Positions 15,709 to 24,613 of a stretch of 64,000 nt of DNA are shown here, piece after piece. The position numbers and the translations under genes are program-made. Each line of letters opens with the position of its first letter. Positions within the stretch are counted from its first letter, which is position 1. The notes below the pieces were generated by a model that was not told the DNA's origin, did not search any database, and saw only the letters and a program-made list of their open reading frames with translations. This stretch comes from Pseudomonas sp. SORT22 (GTDB lineage: Bacteria; Pseudomonadota; Gammaproteobacteria; Pseudomonadales; Pseudomonadaceae): positions 3,782,501 to 3,846,500 of the forward strand of contig NZ_CP071007.1 in NCBI RefSeq assembly GCF_018417635.1. The letters are read 5' to 3'.

Positions 15709-16857
15709 CTAGAGGCGCTCGATAATGGTTACGTTGGCCTGGCCGCCGCCTTCGCACATGGTCTGCAGGCCATAGCGCCCGCCACTGCGCTCCAGCTCAT
15801 GGAGCAGGCTGCACATCAGCCGCGTGCCGGTGGCGCCCAGCGGGTGGCCAAGGGCGATGGCGCCGCCGTTGACGTTGGTCTGCGCATGGGGGTAGCCGGT
15901 CTCCTTGAGCCAGGCCATGGCCACCGAAGCAAAGGCTTCGTTGATTTCCACCCGGTCGATGTCAGCCAGGGTCATGCCGGCACGCTTGAGCGCATGGGCA
16001 GTGGCCGGGATCGGTGCGGTGAGCATCCATACCGGGTCGTCGCCGCGCACGCTGAGGTGATGGATGCGCGCCCGCGGCGTCAGGCCGTAGCGCTTCAAGG
16101 CCGCCTCCGAGACGATCAGCAGCGCACTGGCGGCGTCGCAGGTCTGGCTCGACACCGCCGCCGTGACCCGCTCGCAGCCAAACAGGTATTCCAGCTCGGC
16201 CATTTTCGCCAGGCTGGTGTGGCGCGGGGTTTCGTCGTGCTCGACCCCTGCCAGCGGCACGATCTCGCGCTCGAAGTACCCCTGTTCGATGGCATGCAGG
16301 GCCCGCCGATGGGACTCCAGCGCATAGGCTTCCAGCTCGGCGCGGCTCAGCCGCCAGTGTTCGGCAATCATCTGCGCCGCGCGAAACTGGGTCGGTGGCT
16401 GCGCGCCGTAGCGCCGCACCCAGCCTGTCGAGCCGCTGAACGGGTCGCTAAAGCCCAGGGGTTCGGCGACGGTCATGGCCGAGGAAATCGGGATCTGGGT
16501 CATGGTTTGCACGCCACCGGCGATCACCACGTCCTGGGTGCCGCTCATCACCGCCTGCGCGGCAAAGTGCACGGCCTGCTGGGACGAGCCGCACTGGCGG
16601 TCGATGGTGGTGCCGGGCACCACTTGCGAAAGGCCCGCCGCCAGCCAGCTGGTACGGGCGATGTCGCCGGCCAGCGGGCCGATGGTGTCGACGCAGCCGA
16701 AGATCACGTCGTCGTAGTCGTCTTCGGGAATGCCGTTGCGCTCGACCAGCGCGCGCAGCACATGGGCGCCCAGGTCGGCGGCGTGGATCTGGCTCAGGCC
16801 GCCCTTGCGCCGCCCGGTGGGGGTGCGCAGGGCGTCGACGATATAGGCTTCAGGCAT
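15709..16857 (-). CDS. fadA6: Thiolase, FadA6-like
   Basis: A 382-residue thiolase with nucleophile Cys89 in [10 protein letters not shown], the block [16 protein letters not shown], and the C-terminus [15 protein letters not shown]. These closely match what I recall of mycobacterial FadA6 (Rv3556c), a thiolase of the HIP regulon that acts on ring-opened C/D intermediates. It lies between the FadE32-like gene and the Rv3548c-like SDR in the same operon. Confidence 0.9.
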   Translation of the reverse strand: MPEAYIVDALRTPTGRRKGGLSQIHAADLGAHVLRALVERNGIPEDDYDDVIFGCVDTIGPLAGDIARTSWLAAGLSQVVPGTTIDRQCGSSQQAVHFAAQAVMSGTQDVVIAGGVQTMTQIPISSAMTVAEPLGFSDPFSGSTGWVRRYGAQPPTQFRAAQMIAEHWRLSRAELEAYALESHRRALHAIEQGYFEREIVPLAGVEHDETPRHTSLAKMAELEYLFGCERVTAAVSSQTCDAASALLIVSEAALKRYGLTPRARIHHLSVRGDDPVWMLTAPIPATAHALKRAGMTLADIDRVEINEAFASVAMAWLKETGYPHAQTNVNGGAIALGHPLGATGTRLMCSLLHELERSGGRYGLQTMCEGGGQANVTIIERL

Positions 16858-16881
16858 GCTCTACCTCAACAGGAAACAGGA

Positions 16882-17928
16882 TCAGAAGGTGCTGCCGGCG
16901 CCAATCGCCAGGCCGCTTTCGAACAGCGCGGTACGCACCCGCGCCTTGTGCAGGCCGCGGTCGCCCCAGCATTTGTCCAGGGCCCAGGCACGCTTCATGA
17001 ACAGCTGCAGGTCGACCTCCCAGGTGTAACCCATGGCGCCATGCACCTGAATGGCGTTCTTCGCCGCCAGCGCCGCTGCTTCGGCGCAGGCAAGCTTGGC
17101 GTGCGACACTTGCACGGCCTGGCCCGGCAGGTTGTGGGCGACGGCATGGGCGGCGCGGTACAGCGGGCCCTTGGCGAATTCGATGTGCACCGCGACGTTG
17201 GCCATCAGGTGCTTGACCGCCTGGAACGAGCCCACCGGCTTGCCGAACTGCTTGCGCTCGAAGCTGTAGTCCACCGCCAGGTCGACCATGCGCTTGGCCA
17301 GCCCCAGCAGTTGCGCAGCATTGCCCAGGGCGCCGCGGTTGAAGGCATCAGCCCACAGCTGCCGCCCTTGCTCAGCGCTGGCAACACAAGTAGACGCACT
17401 CGGCGTCCACTGCACCTGGAACAACTGGCGGCTGGGGTCGACCGACACATTGCGGGTCAGGCTGACTGCGCTGCGCTCCACGGCATGCACCTCGTCGCCA
17501 TGGGCCAGCAACAGCAGCCCGGCCACATGCGCATCGCTGACCAGCGAGTTGCCCGGCTCGGCCACCGCCAGGCGCGCCTGGCCCTCGGCAACCTGCGCCA
17601 GCCAATGCTGGCGGCGCGGCGCGTCGACACCCGCGAGCAGCGGCACGCCCACCAGCATGGTCTCGACCAGCGGTTCGGGCAGCCCGGCGTAACCGCACTC
17701 CTGGGCCAGGAGGATGAAATCCAGCGCGTTCATGCCCATGCCACCGCAGGTTTGCGGCACGGTGATGGCGCTCAGGCCCAGGTCTACCAGTTGCCCCCAC
17801 AGCGCATCACAGCGCCCGCTGTCGCTTTGGCACAGTTCACGCAGGCGTTCCGGGGGCACTTCGTTGAGCAGAAAACTGCGCACGTTGTCCTGGAACAGCA
17901 ATTGATCGCTGTTGAAACTAAAGTCCAT
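16882..17928 (-). CDS. fadE32: Acyl-CoA dehydrogenase, FadE32-like subunit
   Basis: A 348-residue, shorter than usual acyl-CoA dehydrogenase starting MDFSFNSDQLLFQDNVRSF. ATG 17928 was chosen because it lies 10 bp after the upstream gene and gives the family N-terminus. It keeps the C-terminal signature IQVHGAMGYTWEVDLQLFMKR but has a reduced central beta domain, as in the small subunits that pair with FadE31. The pair acts in the later C/D-ring steps in actinobacteria; assignment here rests on size, pairing and neighbours. Confidence 0.82.
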   Translation of the reverse strand: MDFSFNSDQLLFQDNVRSFLLNEVPPERLRELCQSDSGRCDALWGQLVDLGLSAITVPQTCGGMGMNALDFILLAQECGYAGLPEPLVETMLVGVPLLAGVDAPRRQHWLAQVAEGQARLAVAEPGNSLVSDAHVAGLLLLAHGDEVHAVERSAVSLTRNVSVDPSRQLFQVQWTPSASTCVASAEQGRQLWADAFNRGALGNAAQLLGLAKRMVDLAVDYSFERKQFGKPVGSFQAVKHLMANVAVHIEFAKGPLYRAAHAVAHNLPGQAVQVSHAKLACAEAAALAAKNAIQVHGAMGYTWEVDLQLFMKRAWALDKCWGDRGLHKARVRTALFESGLAIGAGSTF

Positions 17929-17938
17929 GGTCTGCTCC

Positions 17939-19105
17939 TCAGGCGCGAGGCATGCCGAGCATGCGCTCGGCGATGATGTTGCGCTGGATCTCGTTGGTGC
18001 CGGCATAGATCGGCCCGGCCTGGGCAAACAGGAAGCCATCCAGCCACTGGCCGACATCGCCGGCGGCGGGTGCCTCGGGCAGCAGTTCGGCGCGCAGGCC
18101 AAGGATGCTCAGGGCGGTTTCGTGCATGCGCTGGTCGAGCTCCGACCAGAAGATCTTGTTGGTCGAGGATTCCGGGCCGATCTTGCCGCCCTTGCCCAGT
18201 TTCGAGGCGCTCATGTAGGTCGCCAGGGTGTAGGCCTCGGCGTCCAGCCAGGCGCGCATCACCGCCTCGGCAATCGCCGGGTCGCGGTCGGCAGCTTCAC
18301 GGTTGTCCAGGTACAACTGCACCAGGCGCCGGGCGGTTTCCTGGAAGCGCGCGGGCGAGCGCAGCATCAATCCGCGCTCGAAACCTGCGGTGGACATCGC
18401 CACGTGCCAGCCCATGCCCTCGCCGCCCAGGGCGTTCTCTACCGGCACCTTGACGTCGTCGAAGAAGATCTCGGCAAAGCCCGGCAAGCCATTGAGCTGT
18501 GCAATTGGCCGTACGCTGATGCCGGGGCTGTCGAGCGGCAACAGGATGAAGGTCAGGCCGTGGTGGCGCTGGGAATCGGGGTCGGTGCGAAAGATGCCGA
18601 ACAGCCAGTCGGCCCAGACCGCGCGGGTCGACCAGGTTTTCTGGCCGTTGATCACATAGTGGTCGCCAACCCGCTCGGCGCGGGAGCGGATCGCCGCCAT
18701 GTCGGAACCTGCGCCCGGCTCCGACCAGCCCTGGGCCCAGATGTCCTGGCCGGTGGCCATGCGCGGCAGAAAGCGCGCTTTCTGCGCTTCGCTGCCGTAT
18801 TCCATCAGGGTCGGGCCGAGCAGAAAGATGCCGTTCTGGTTGACCCGTGCCGGCGCCCCGGCGCGGTAGTACTCTTCTTCGAAAATCAGCCATTCGATCA
18901 GGTCGCAACCGCGCCCGCCGAGTTCGGTCGGCCAGGTGACCATGCCCCAGCGGCCTTCATTGAGGCGGGCCTCCCAGGCCCGGTGCTGGGCAAAACCGAG
19001 CTCGGTGTCGAACGATTGCAACGCTTGCGCCGGTACGTTGGCCGCGAGCCAGGCCCGGGCCTCGGCACGCAAGGCCTGTTGCGCCGGTGTGTAAGTCAGG
19101 TCCAT
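17939..19105 (-). CDS. fadE31: Acyl-CoA dehydrogenase, FadE31-like subunit
   Basis: A 388-residue acyl-CoA dehydrogenase. It shows QGWSEPGAGSDMA, VINGQKTWSTRAVWAD, FERGLMLRSPARF and GPIYAGTNEIQRNIIAERMLG, the last two being close to mycobacterial FadE31 as I recall it. It probably forms a heteromer with the FadE32-like product encoded 10 bp downstream. ATG 19105 gives the proper family start (MDLTYTPAQQ), 10 bp after the echA20 stop. Confidence 0.86.
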   Translation of the reverse strand: MDLTYTPAQQALRAEARAWLAANVPAQALQSFDTELGFAQHRAWEARLNEGRWGMVTWPTELGGRGCDLIEWLIFEEEYYRAGAPARVNQNGIFLLGPTLMEYGSEAQKARFLPRMATGQDIWAQGWSEPGAGSDMAAIRSRAERVGDHYVINGQKTWSTRAVWADWLFGIFRTDPDSQRHHGLTFILLPLDSPGISVRPIAQLNGLPGFAEIFFDDVKVPVENALGGEGMGWHVAMSTAGFERGLMLRSPARFQETARRLVQLYLDNREAADRDPAIAEAVMRAWLDAEAYTLATYMSASKLGKGGKIGPESSTNKIFWSELDQRMHETALSILGLRAELLPEAPAAGDVGQWLDGFLFAQAGPIYAGTNEIQRNIIAERMLGMPRA

Positions 19106-19115
19106 CGCAGTACCT

Positions 19116-19871
19116 TCAGCCGTTGAAGTGGGCATCGCGCTTCTCGACGAACGAGTCACGCGCTTCCTGGGAATCCTGGGTGCGGTAGGCTTCGAGGGTG
19201 AAGCCCTGCTCCCAGCGGTATTTGTCTTCGAGATTGCCGTCCTCGATGCCGTTAAGCGCCTCCTTGGCCAGGGCGATCATCGCCGGGCTCTTGGCGGCAA
19301 TGCTGCGGGCGATCTGTAGCGCGGTGTCGCGCAACGCCTCACGCTTGACCACCCGCTCGACGGCGCCCAGGCGGTAGGCTTCGGCGGCGTCGATCATCTC
19401 GCCGGTGAAGTACATGTGACGGACCTTCTGCACCGGGAACAGGCGCTGCAGGTGGGCACCGCCGCCCATGGCGCCACGGTCCACCTCGGGCACGCCAAAG
19501 CGTGCGCAGTCGGCGGCGACGACGATGTCGGCGGCGCCGCAGATACCGATGCCGCCACCAAGGACAAAGCCGTGCACGGCAACGATCACCGGTTTCGGGT
19601 TGCGGTGGATGGCCTTGAAGCTGTCGTAGTTGCCCTTGTTGACCGCGACGATCAGGTTGCCGTCGGCGGCCAGTTCCTTGATATCGACCCCGGCGCAAAA
19701 ACCACGGCCTTCGGCGCGGATGACGATCACCCGCACCTGTGCATCGCTGCCCAGCGCTTCAATGGCGCTGGCGATTGCCGCCCAGCCCTTGCAGTCGAAA
19801 GCATTCACCGGTGGCCGGTCGAAGACCAGCTCGGCAATGCCGTTGTCAATACTGACGCTAAATGTGCTCAT
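19116..19871 (-). CDS. echA20: Steroid D-ring-opening enoyl-CoA hydratase/isomerase family hydrolase
   Basis: A crotonase-fold protein of 251 residues from ATG 19871, preceded by the strong ribosome site GGGGAAGGG; a start 15 nt upstream is possible. It resembles EchA20 (Rv3550), which hydrolytically opens the last ring in the HIP pathway. Shared blocks include RAEGRGFCAGVDIKE, GFVLGGGIG, FGVPEVDRGAMGG with HLQRLFP, and YRWEQGFTLE. It is not an ordinary hydratase by this likeness. It lies next to ipdC and close to ipdA/ipdB, as in actinobacteria. Confidence 0.88.
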   Translation of the reverse strand: MSTFSVSIDNGIAELVFDRPPVNAFDCKGWAAIASAIEALGSDAQVRVIVIRAEGRGFCAGVDIKELAADGNLIVAVNKGNYDSFKAIHRNPKPVIVAVHGFVLGGGIGICGAADIVVAADCARFGVPEVDRGAMGGGAHLQRLFPVQKVRHMYFTGEMIDAAEAYRLGAVERVVKREALRDTALQIARSIAAKSPAMIALAKEALNGIEDGNLEDKYRWEQGFTLEAYRTQDSQEARDSFVEKRDAHFNG

Positions 19872-19882
19872 GCCCTTCCCCT

Positions 19883-20950
19883 TCATGAAATACGGCGGCT
19901 CAGTTCGCCCAGGCGCGCTTCGGCGTCACCGACGATCTGCGCGATCAGTTCGGCGCAGCTGGGCAGGCTGTGAATGTTCGCTGCCACTTGCCCGGCCGGC
20001 AGTACACCCTCGGCGGGCAGGCCGTCGACCATGGCCTTCTGGATCACCATCGGCGCGTTGGCGGCCATCAGTGCCTGCGCCGCGCTCAGCTCGCCGCTGC
20101 CGCGCATCTTCAGCGCGCTGGCGAGCAACTGCGCCAGGCTGGTGCCGCTGTGGCGGCGGTAGGCCAGGCCACTTTTGAGCGCCAGTAACCAGCGCTTGAG
20201 GCCGCCGCTGGCTTCCAGCGCATCGAGCAGTTCGTTGCGGATCATCCGTTGCGGCATGCCGTCGATGGCGCGGCTGACGATCACTGCCGCCGGGTCGTTG
20301 ACTGCCAGGTAGCGGGCCAGGGTCGCACTCGGCACCGGGCTTTCGGCGCTCATCAAAAAGCGTGTGCCCATGGCAATGCCGGCGGCGCCATAGGCCAGGG
20401 CGGCGACCAGGCCCTGACCGTCCTTGAAGCCGCCAGCGGCGACCACCGGCACCTTGAGCGCCTCGACCACCTGGCCGAGCAGCAGCGAAGTCGGCACCGC
20501 GCCGGTATGGCCGCCGCCCTCGCCGCCCTGGATGGTCACCGCGTCGGCGCCCATTTCCACCGCCTTTTGCGCATGCTTGAGGGCGCCAACGGTGGGGATG
20601 CAGACCACGCCGGCATCTTTCAGCCGGGCGATCATCTGCTTGCCCGGCGAACGGCTGTAGCTGACCGCCTTGACCTTGTGCCGAAGCACCAGCTCGACGA
20701 TGTCGGCGGCATTGGCCTGGTACATGTGAAAATTGACCCCGAACGGCTGGTCGCTAAGGCGCCGGGTCTCGACGATCGCCGCTTCCATGCGTGCCGGCTC
20801 GATGGTCGCGCCGGCAAGAAAACCGAAGCCGCCGGCGTTACCGGTGGCCGCCACCAGGAGCGGTTCGGCGACCCAGCCCATGGCGGTCTGGATGATCGGG
20901 TAGCGACAGCCCAACAGTTCGGTGAGCGGCGTTTGCAAGCAGACCGTCAT
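19883..20950 (-). CDS. ipdC: Flavin-dependent reductase IpdC (nitronate monooxygenase fold)
   Basis: A 355-residue FMN TIM-barrel protein of the nitronate monooxygenase/2-nitropropane dioxygenase family. It has PIIQTAMGWVAEP near the N-terminus, the flavin-phosphate loops GGEGGGHTG and VVAAGGFKDGQGL, and GAAGIAMGTRFL. In steroid clusters this family member is IpdC, which reduces or isomerises a double bond before ring C opening. It has no hint of nitroalkane metabolism nearby. It is encoded 2 bp after the enoyl-CoA hydratase at 20953. Confidence 0.87.
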   Translation of the reverse strand: MTVCLQTPLTELLGCRYPIIQTAMGWVAEPLLVAATGNAGGFGFLAGATIEPARMEAAIVETRRLSDQPFGVNFHMYQANAADIVELVLRHKVKAVSYSRSPGKQMIARLKDAGVVCIPTVGALKHAQKAVEMGADAVTIQGGEGGGHTGAVPTSLLLGQVVEALKVPVVAAGGFKDGQGLVAALAYGAAGIAMGTRFLMSAESPVPSATLARYLAVNDPAAVIVSRAIDGMPQRMIRNELLDALEASGGLKRWLLALKSGLAYRRHSGTSLAQLLASALKMRGSGELSAAQALMAANAPMVIQKAMVDGLPAEGVLPAGQVAANIHSLPSCAELIAQIVGDAEARLGELSRRIS

Positions 20951-20952
20951 GC

Positions 20953-21825
20953 TTACACCCCCTCCGGCTTGCGCTGGGCACTGGCCATGGCGCGGGCGTC
21001 ATAACCGCCCAGGCGGTCGCCGGACACCAGCTCGTTGTGGGCGTGAGCGAAGTGATGCAGGCCGAAGACCATGTCCATGGTCGCGCGCTTGCCCATCAAA
21101 TCCTCGGCGTTGTTCACCGCCTGCTTGCTCAGCTGCAGGCCCAGGCGCGGCATTTGCGCGATGCGCTCGGCGATGGCCAGGGTTTCCGGCTCCAGGGCCT
21201 CGCGCGCCACCACGCGGTTGACCATGCCCATCTGATAGGCCCGCGGCGCCGGCATCGGCGTGCCCATGAACAGGAATTCCTTGGCGATCCGCGGGTTGAG
21301 CTCATGCACGTGGGCAAAGTATTCGACCCCGGGGATGCCCATGCGCACCACCGGATCAGTGAAGTAGGCATCCTCGCTGGCGACGATCAGGTCACAGACC
21401 CAGGCCAGCATCAGGCCGCCGGCAATGCACGCGCCCTGGACCATGGCGATGGTCGGCTTGGGCATCTCGCGCCAGCGCCGGCACATGCCCAGGTACACCT
21501 CTTGCTCGCGGGCATAGAGAAACTCGCCGCCCGGTTTGTCGACGTGGTCGTACCACAGGCTGACGCGCTCGAAGCTCTGGTTGACGTCGCGCTCCGGGGT
21601 GCCGATGTCGTGACCGGCGGAAAAATGCCGGCCGGCCCCGCACAGCACGATGACCTTGACCGCGTCGTCGGCGCAGGCCCGGCGAAACGCCGCGTCCAGC
21701 GCGTAGGTCATGCGCGAGTTCTGCGCATTGTGGTACTGCGGGCGGTTCATGGTGACCATGGCCACCGCGCCACGGACCTCGTACAGCACCACCTCGGCCT
21801 GGTTGTTATTGTTCTGTTCGCTCAT
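20953..21825 (-). CDS. Enoyl-CoA hydratase/isomerase family protein
   Basis: A 290-residue crotonase-family protein. The oxyanion-hole segments are HFSAGHDIGTPE and QGACIAGGLMLAWVCD, and it has an extended C-terminal region (MDMVFGLHHFAHAHNE). It is longer than a typical 260-residue hydratase, and resembles the EchA13-type hydratases that go with steroid degradation in some actinobacteria. The exact reaction is uncertain. It is the third gene downstream of ipdA in the hsaC operon. Confidence 0.85.
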   Translation of the reverse strand: MSEQNNNNQAEVVLYEVRGAVAMVTMNRPQYHNAQNSRMTYALDAAFRRACADDAVKVIVLCGAGRHFSAGHDIGTPERDVNQSFERVSLWYDHVDKPGGEFLYAREQEVYLGMCRRWREMPKPTIAMVQGACIAGGLMLAWVCDLIVASEDAYFTDPVVRMGIPGVEYFAHVHELNPRIAKEFLFMGTPMPAPRAYQMGMVNRVVAREALEPETLAIAERIAQMPRLGLQLSKQAVNNAEDLMGKRATMDMVFGLHHFAHAHNELVSGDRLGGYDARAMASAQRKPEGV

Positions 21826-21864
21826 CGATTGCTACTCCGGCAAGGCGTACTGCCCGGGCCTGGC

Positions 21865-22668
21865 TCAACGCAGGTTGCGCAGGCCGGCGGGGTTGTCTTT
21901 CAACTGGCTGGCCCGCAGGTTGTGCGGGTCGAGGCGCCTGATCAGCTGCAACTGCGCCTCGCTGGGCGCGGCAGTAACCGGGCAATCGGCGTCCACCTGC
22001 AAGGCGAAGCCGGTGTTGTCCTGCACCTCATCGACACTCACCCCCGGGTGCAGCGAGCGGATCCGCACCTGGTGCTGCGGGCCGTGGAAATCGAGGACGC
22101 ACAGGTCGGTGACGATCAGGCGGATATCCACCTCATCCAGCGCCCAGCCTCGGGCCAGACGCGCGGGGTTGTAGCCGATCGAGGAGACCATATCGACCTC
22201 GCCTTCGACGAACACCCGGCGGTTGTGGCTGGGCACGAAGAACGAGTTGGCATGGCTGATCGAGTTGCCCGGCAGGCCGCGCACCCCGAGCATCTGCGCC
22301 TTGGGCCGGGCATAGTCGCCGATGCACGAGAGGTTGGCCTGGCCGAAGCGGTCGATCTGGATCGGGCCGACCAGGGCATGGCGCTTGCCGCCCCAGACGT
22401 TGTCGAAAATCCGTGCAAAACCCATCCAGCTGTCGCGCTTGGGTTGATAGCCGTTGCGTGCGCCGAGAGGCACAGGTTCCGCGACCATGTAGGCTTCGGA
22501 ATCGGTCATCAGCAACTGCGGGTTGCTGGTCAGCATGCTCAGGGAGGCGGCCAGGCGCGGGATCACCCCGATGCCGGTGGCCAGGACTTCACCGTCGTCG
22601 CGCCAGGCCTCGGAGGCGGCGCAGATCATCAGTTCGGCGAGGCTGTACGTCGTAGCTGGCGTGGTCAT
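21865..22668 (-). CDS. ipdB: CoA-transferase-family hydrolase, beta subunit
   Basis: The beta subunit of IpdAB, the CoA-transferase-fold enzyme that acts as a ring C-opening hydrolase (COCHEA-CoA hydrolase) rather than a transferase. The 267 residues from ATG 22668 begin MTTPATTYSLAELM and include GPIQIDRFGQANLSCIGDY and NRRVFVEGEVDMVSSIGYN. The start lies 11 bp after the ipdA stop; the longer open frame overlaps ipdA. Ordinary CoA-transferase beta subunits are shorter (about 210 residues). Confidence 0.9.
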   Translation of the reverse strand: MTTPATTYSLAELMICAASEAWRDDGEVLATGIGVIPRLAASLSMLTSNPQLLMTDSEAYMVAEPVPLGARNGYQPKRDSWMGFARIFDNVWGGKRHALVGPIQIDRFGQANLSCIGDYARPKAQMLGVRGLPGNSISHANSFFVPSHNRRVFVEGEVDMVSSIGYNPARLARGWALDEVDIRLIVTDLCVLDFHGPQHQVRIRSLHPGVSVDEVQDNTGFALQVDADCPVTAAPSEAQLQLIRRLDPHNLRASQLKDNPAGLRNLR

Positions 22669-22679
22669 AGAAAACTCGC

Positions 22680-23576
22680 TTAGAAAACCGGCAGGGGAAG
22701 CTGGCGGATGGCGCCCAGGCCACCGACCTGTTCCAGGTACTGCTCGTGGGAGCAGGCGACAAATTGCTCGACATAGGCCTGCCAGCCCTCCTCGGCCTGG
22801 GCCGAGGCGGTGTAGGCCTTGAAATGCGGCACATCGAAACCGTACAGCGGCGCGCATGACGAGGGGTGCGCACCGCCCGGCACATGGGCCACGGCGGTGG
22901 TCAGGTTGCGCTCCCAGAACACTTGGTGCGCGCGCTCCGGCGCACTGTGGAAGTAGTCGCTGTCGACCAGCTGATCGCAGGTCACGTAGCTGTGGCGGGC
23001 GGCGCGCACGAACAGATCGTCCATGTAGTGGTCGGGGCCGCTGATCTGGCAGACCCCGCGGGCATCGGCACGGTCGACGTGGATCAGCGCCGCGTCGAGG
23101 TCAAGCGCCGGCATCGCCACCCAGTCCTTGCCGTCGGCATAGGGCGAGGCCACCAGTTTGATTTGCGGGTTGTGGCGCAGCACATCGGTGCCCAGGCCGA
23201 CCGCCGTGGGAATGAACGGCACGCCCATGGCCGCCGCGCGCAGGCCAAGCAGGAGCATGCCTTCGTCGATCTCCATGACCTCGATGGCGGCGTCCTGGCG
23301 GGCCTTGCGAAAGTACGGCTCGAGCGGAATGAAATCCAGCGAGACGAAGGCGAATACCAGCTTCTTCACCTTGCCCGCGGCGCAAAGCATGCCGACATCG
23401 GCACCGCCGTAGGCGACCACGGTCAGGTCCTTGAGGTCGGAACGCAGAATCTCGCGGATCAGCGCCATGGGCTTGCGCCGAGGGCCCCAGCCCCCGATGC
23501 CGAGAGTCATGCCGTCGCGCAGCTGGCCGACCATCTGCGCCGTGGTCATTTGTTTGTCCATCATCGTTGTCCTCAT
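22680..23576 (-). CDS. ipdA: CoA-transferase-family hydrolase, alpha subunit
   Basis: The alpha subunit of IpdAB, 298 residues. It has TLGIGGWGPRRKPMALIREI at the CoA-binding N-terminus and an acidic cluster Glu102-Asp104-Glu105 where, in mycobacterial IpdA, the catalytic glutamate lies. Together with ipdB it hydrolyses the ring C diketone CoA thioester. Its start overlaps the hsaC stop as ATGA, so ring A cleavage and ring C cleavage are translationally linked. A second ATG 15 nt downstream is possible. Confidence 0.9.
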   Translation of the reverse strand: MRTTMMDKQMTTAQMVGQLRDGMTLGIGGWGPRRKPMALIREILRSDLKDLTVVAYGGADVGMLCAAGKVKKLVFAFVSLDFIPLEPYFRKARQDAAIEVMEIDEGMLLLGLRAAAMGVPFIPTAVGLGTDVLRHNPQIKLVASPYADGKDWVAMPALDLDAALIHVDRADARGVCQISGPDHYMDDLFVRAARHSYVTCDQLVDSDYFHSAPERAHQVFWERNLTTAVAHVPGGAHPSSCAPLYGFDVPHFKAYTASAQAEEGWQAYVEQFVACSHEQYLEQVGGLGAIRQLPLPVF

Positions 23577-24472
23577 GGGCGGCCGACACTGAAGTCGTGG
23601 CCCCAGTGGCTGACCACCGTGCTTTCGAAGGGGGTGTGCTGGTTCCAGTCGACCACCAGGCCGTCACAGCCGTACTCCAGGTCAAAGCCTGAAGGGGTCT
23701 TCATGTAGAACGAGACCATCTGGTCGTTGGTGTGCTGGCCAAGGGTGGCCGAGAGCTTGACGCCGTGGGCGTGCATGCGGTCCAGGGCGCGGCCGACCTC
23801 GTCGAGGCCGTCGACCTCGACCATCATGTGCACACAGCCATGGGGCACCGGGCATTCGAAGATCGCCAGGGAGTGGTGACGGCCGTTGTTGCAGTGCAGA
23901 AAATGAATGCGCTTTTCCGCCTCGGCCGGGTCAGGTGTAAAGCGCACTTTCATCAGGTCCGAGAGGCCAAAACCCATGACCCGCTGATAAAAATCGCGGC
24001 AGCGCTCAAAGGTTGGCGCCGGCAGCACCACGTGGCCCATGCCCAGCTCATGGGTGACAAAGCCCTTGACTGCCACCGGCGAGACAAAGCGGGCGAAATC
24101 CTGGCGCGGGCCCCAGAACAGTTCGTGGCGGTTGCCGTCCGGGTCGCAGAACTGCGCCACCGCCTGGACCTTGCGCAGCTCGGCCTGGGCGGCATTGCCG
24201 CGCTCGACGGCGATATCGGCCTGCTGCAGCTCGGCGATTGCCTGCTCGAAGGCGGCCTCGCCGGCCAGCTCCCAGCCACAGGCGCCGAAGCTGTCCTGGT
24301 CGCTGTGCAACACCAGGAGGCGGTACGGGCGATCGTCCATTTTCAGGTACAGCCGGGCGCTGTCAGCGCCATCGCCGGCCACCATCATGCCCAGCACCTG
24401 GGTTGCGTAATGACGCCATTGCGCCAGGTCGGTGGACAGCAGGGTGACGTAACCCAGGCCGCGGATATCCAT
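23573..24472 (-). CDS. hsaC: 3,4-DHSA extradiol (meta-cleavage) dioxygenase
   Basis: HsaC is an iron-dependent vicinal-oxygen-chelate dioxygenase that cleaves the catechol ring of 3,4-DHSA (ring A of the secosteroid). In 299 residues, likely ligands are His147 (HELGMGH), His199 or His200 (GRHHSLAIF) and Glu266 (FDLEYG). Both the N- and C-terminal domains are present, as in two-domain type I extradiol enzymes. It is the first gene of a roughly 9.7-kb operon (hsaC-ipdA-ipdB-ech-ipdC-echA20-fadE31-fadE32-fadA6-SDR) with operator site 7 upstream. Confidence 0.93.
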   Translation of the reverse strand: MDIRGLGYVTLLSTDLAQWRHYATQVLGMMVAGDGADSARLYLKMDDRPYRLLVLHSDQDSFGACGWELAGEAAFEQAIAELQQADIAVERGNAAQAELRKVQAVAQFCDPDGNRHELFWGPRQDFARFVSPVAVKGFVTHELGMGHVVLPAPTFERCRDFYQRVMGFGLSDLMKVRFTPDPAEAEKRIHFLHCNNGRHHSLAIFECPVPHGCVHMMVEVDGLDEVGRALDRMHAHGVKLSATLGQHTNDQMVSFYMKTPSGFDLEYGCDGLVVDWNQHTPFESTVVSHWGHDFSVGRP

Positions 24473-24535
24473 GCTTGTTATCCTCGCGTTGATCGACGTG
24501 TTGAGCGCTATTCAAGCCCGCTGCACAAGGCCGGG

Positions 24536-24554
24536 CATCGTCTGTTGGGACTAG
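24536..24554 (-). promoter_or_regulatory. Steroid-locus operator, site 7
   Basis: The minus strand reads CTAGTCC-CAAC-AGACGATG, 64 bp before hsaC. TTGAAT starts 20 bp downstream and is a likely -10. This one site would control the ten-gene hsaC operon. Confidence 0.75.
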
Positions 24555-24579
24555 CGCTATCGGGTGAATTTCGCGGGTC

Positions 24580-24605
24580 TGTGGGAGCAGGCTTGACCCG
24601 CGATG
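24580..24605 (+). repeat. Single REP element
   Basis: TGTGGGAGCAGGCTTGACCC followed by GCGATG matches one arm of the inverted REP pairs at 4973 and 54317. It lies between the hsaC promoter and the end of the luciferase-like gene. Confidence 0.7.
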
Positions 24606-24613
24606 CTTTCACC

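Noticed and set aside
14653..17976. 1107-codon open frame on the plus strand
   Set aside because: It lies entirely opposite SDR, fadA6 and fadE32, whose proteins match known families. Long antisense frames are expected in high-GC Pseudomonas codon usage; the translated text is rich in His, Gln, Arg and Gly without family motifs.
21037..22683. 548-codon open frame on the plus strand
   Set aside because: Antisense to the enoyl-CoA hydratase and ipdB; no motif of its own.
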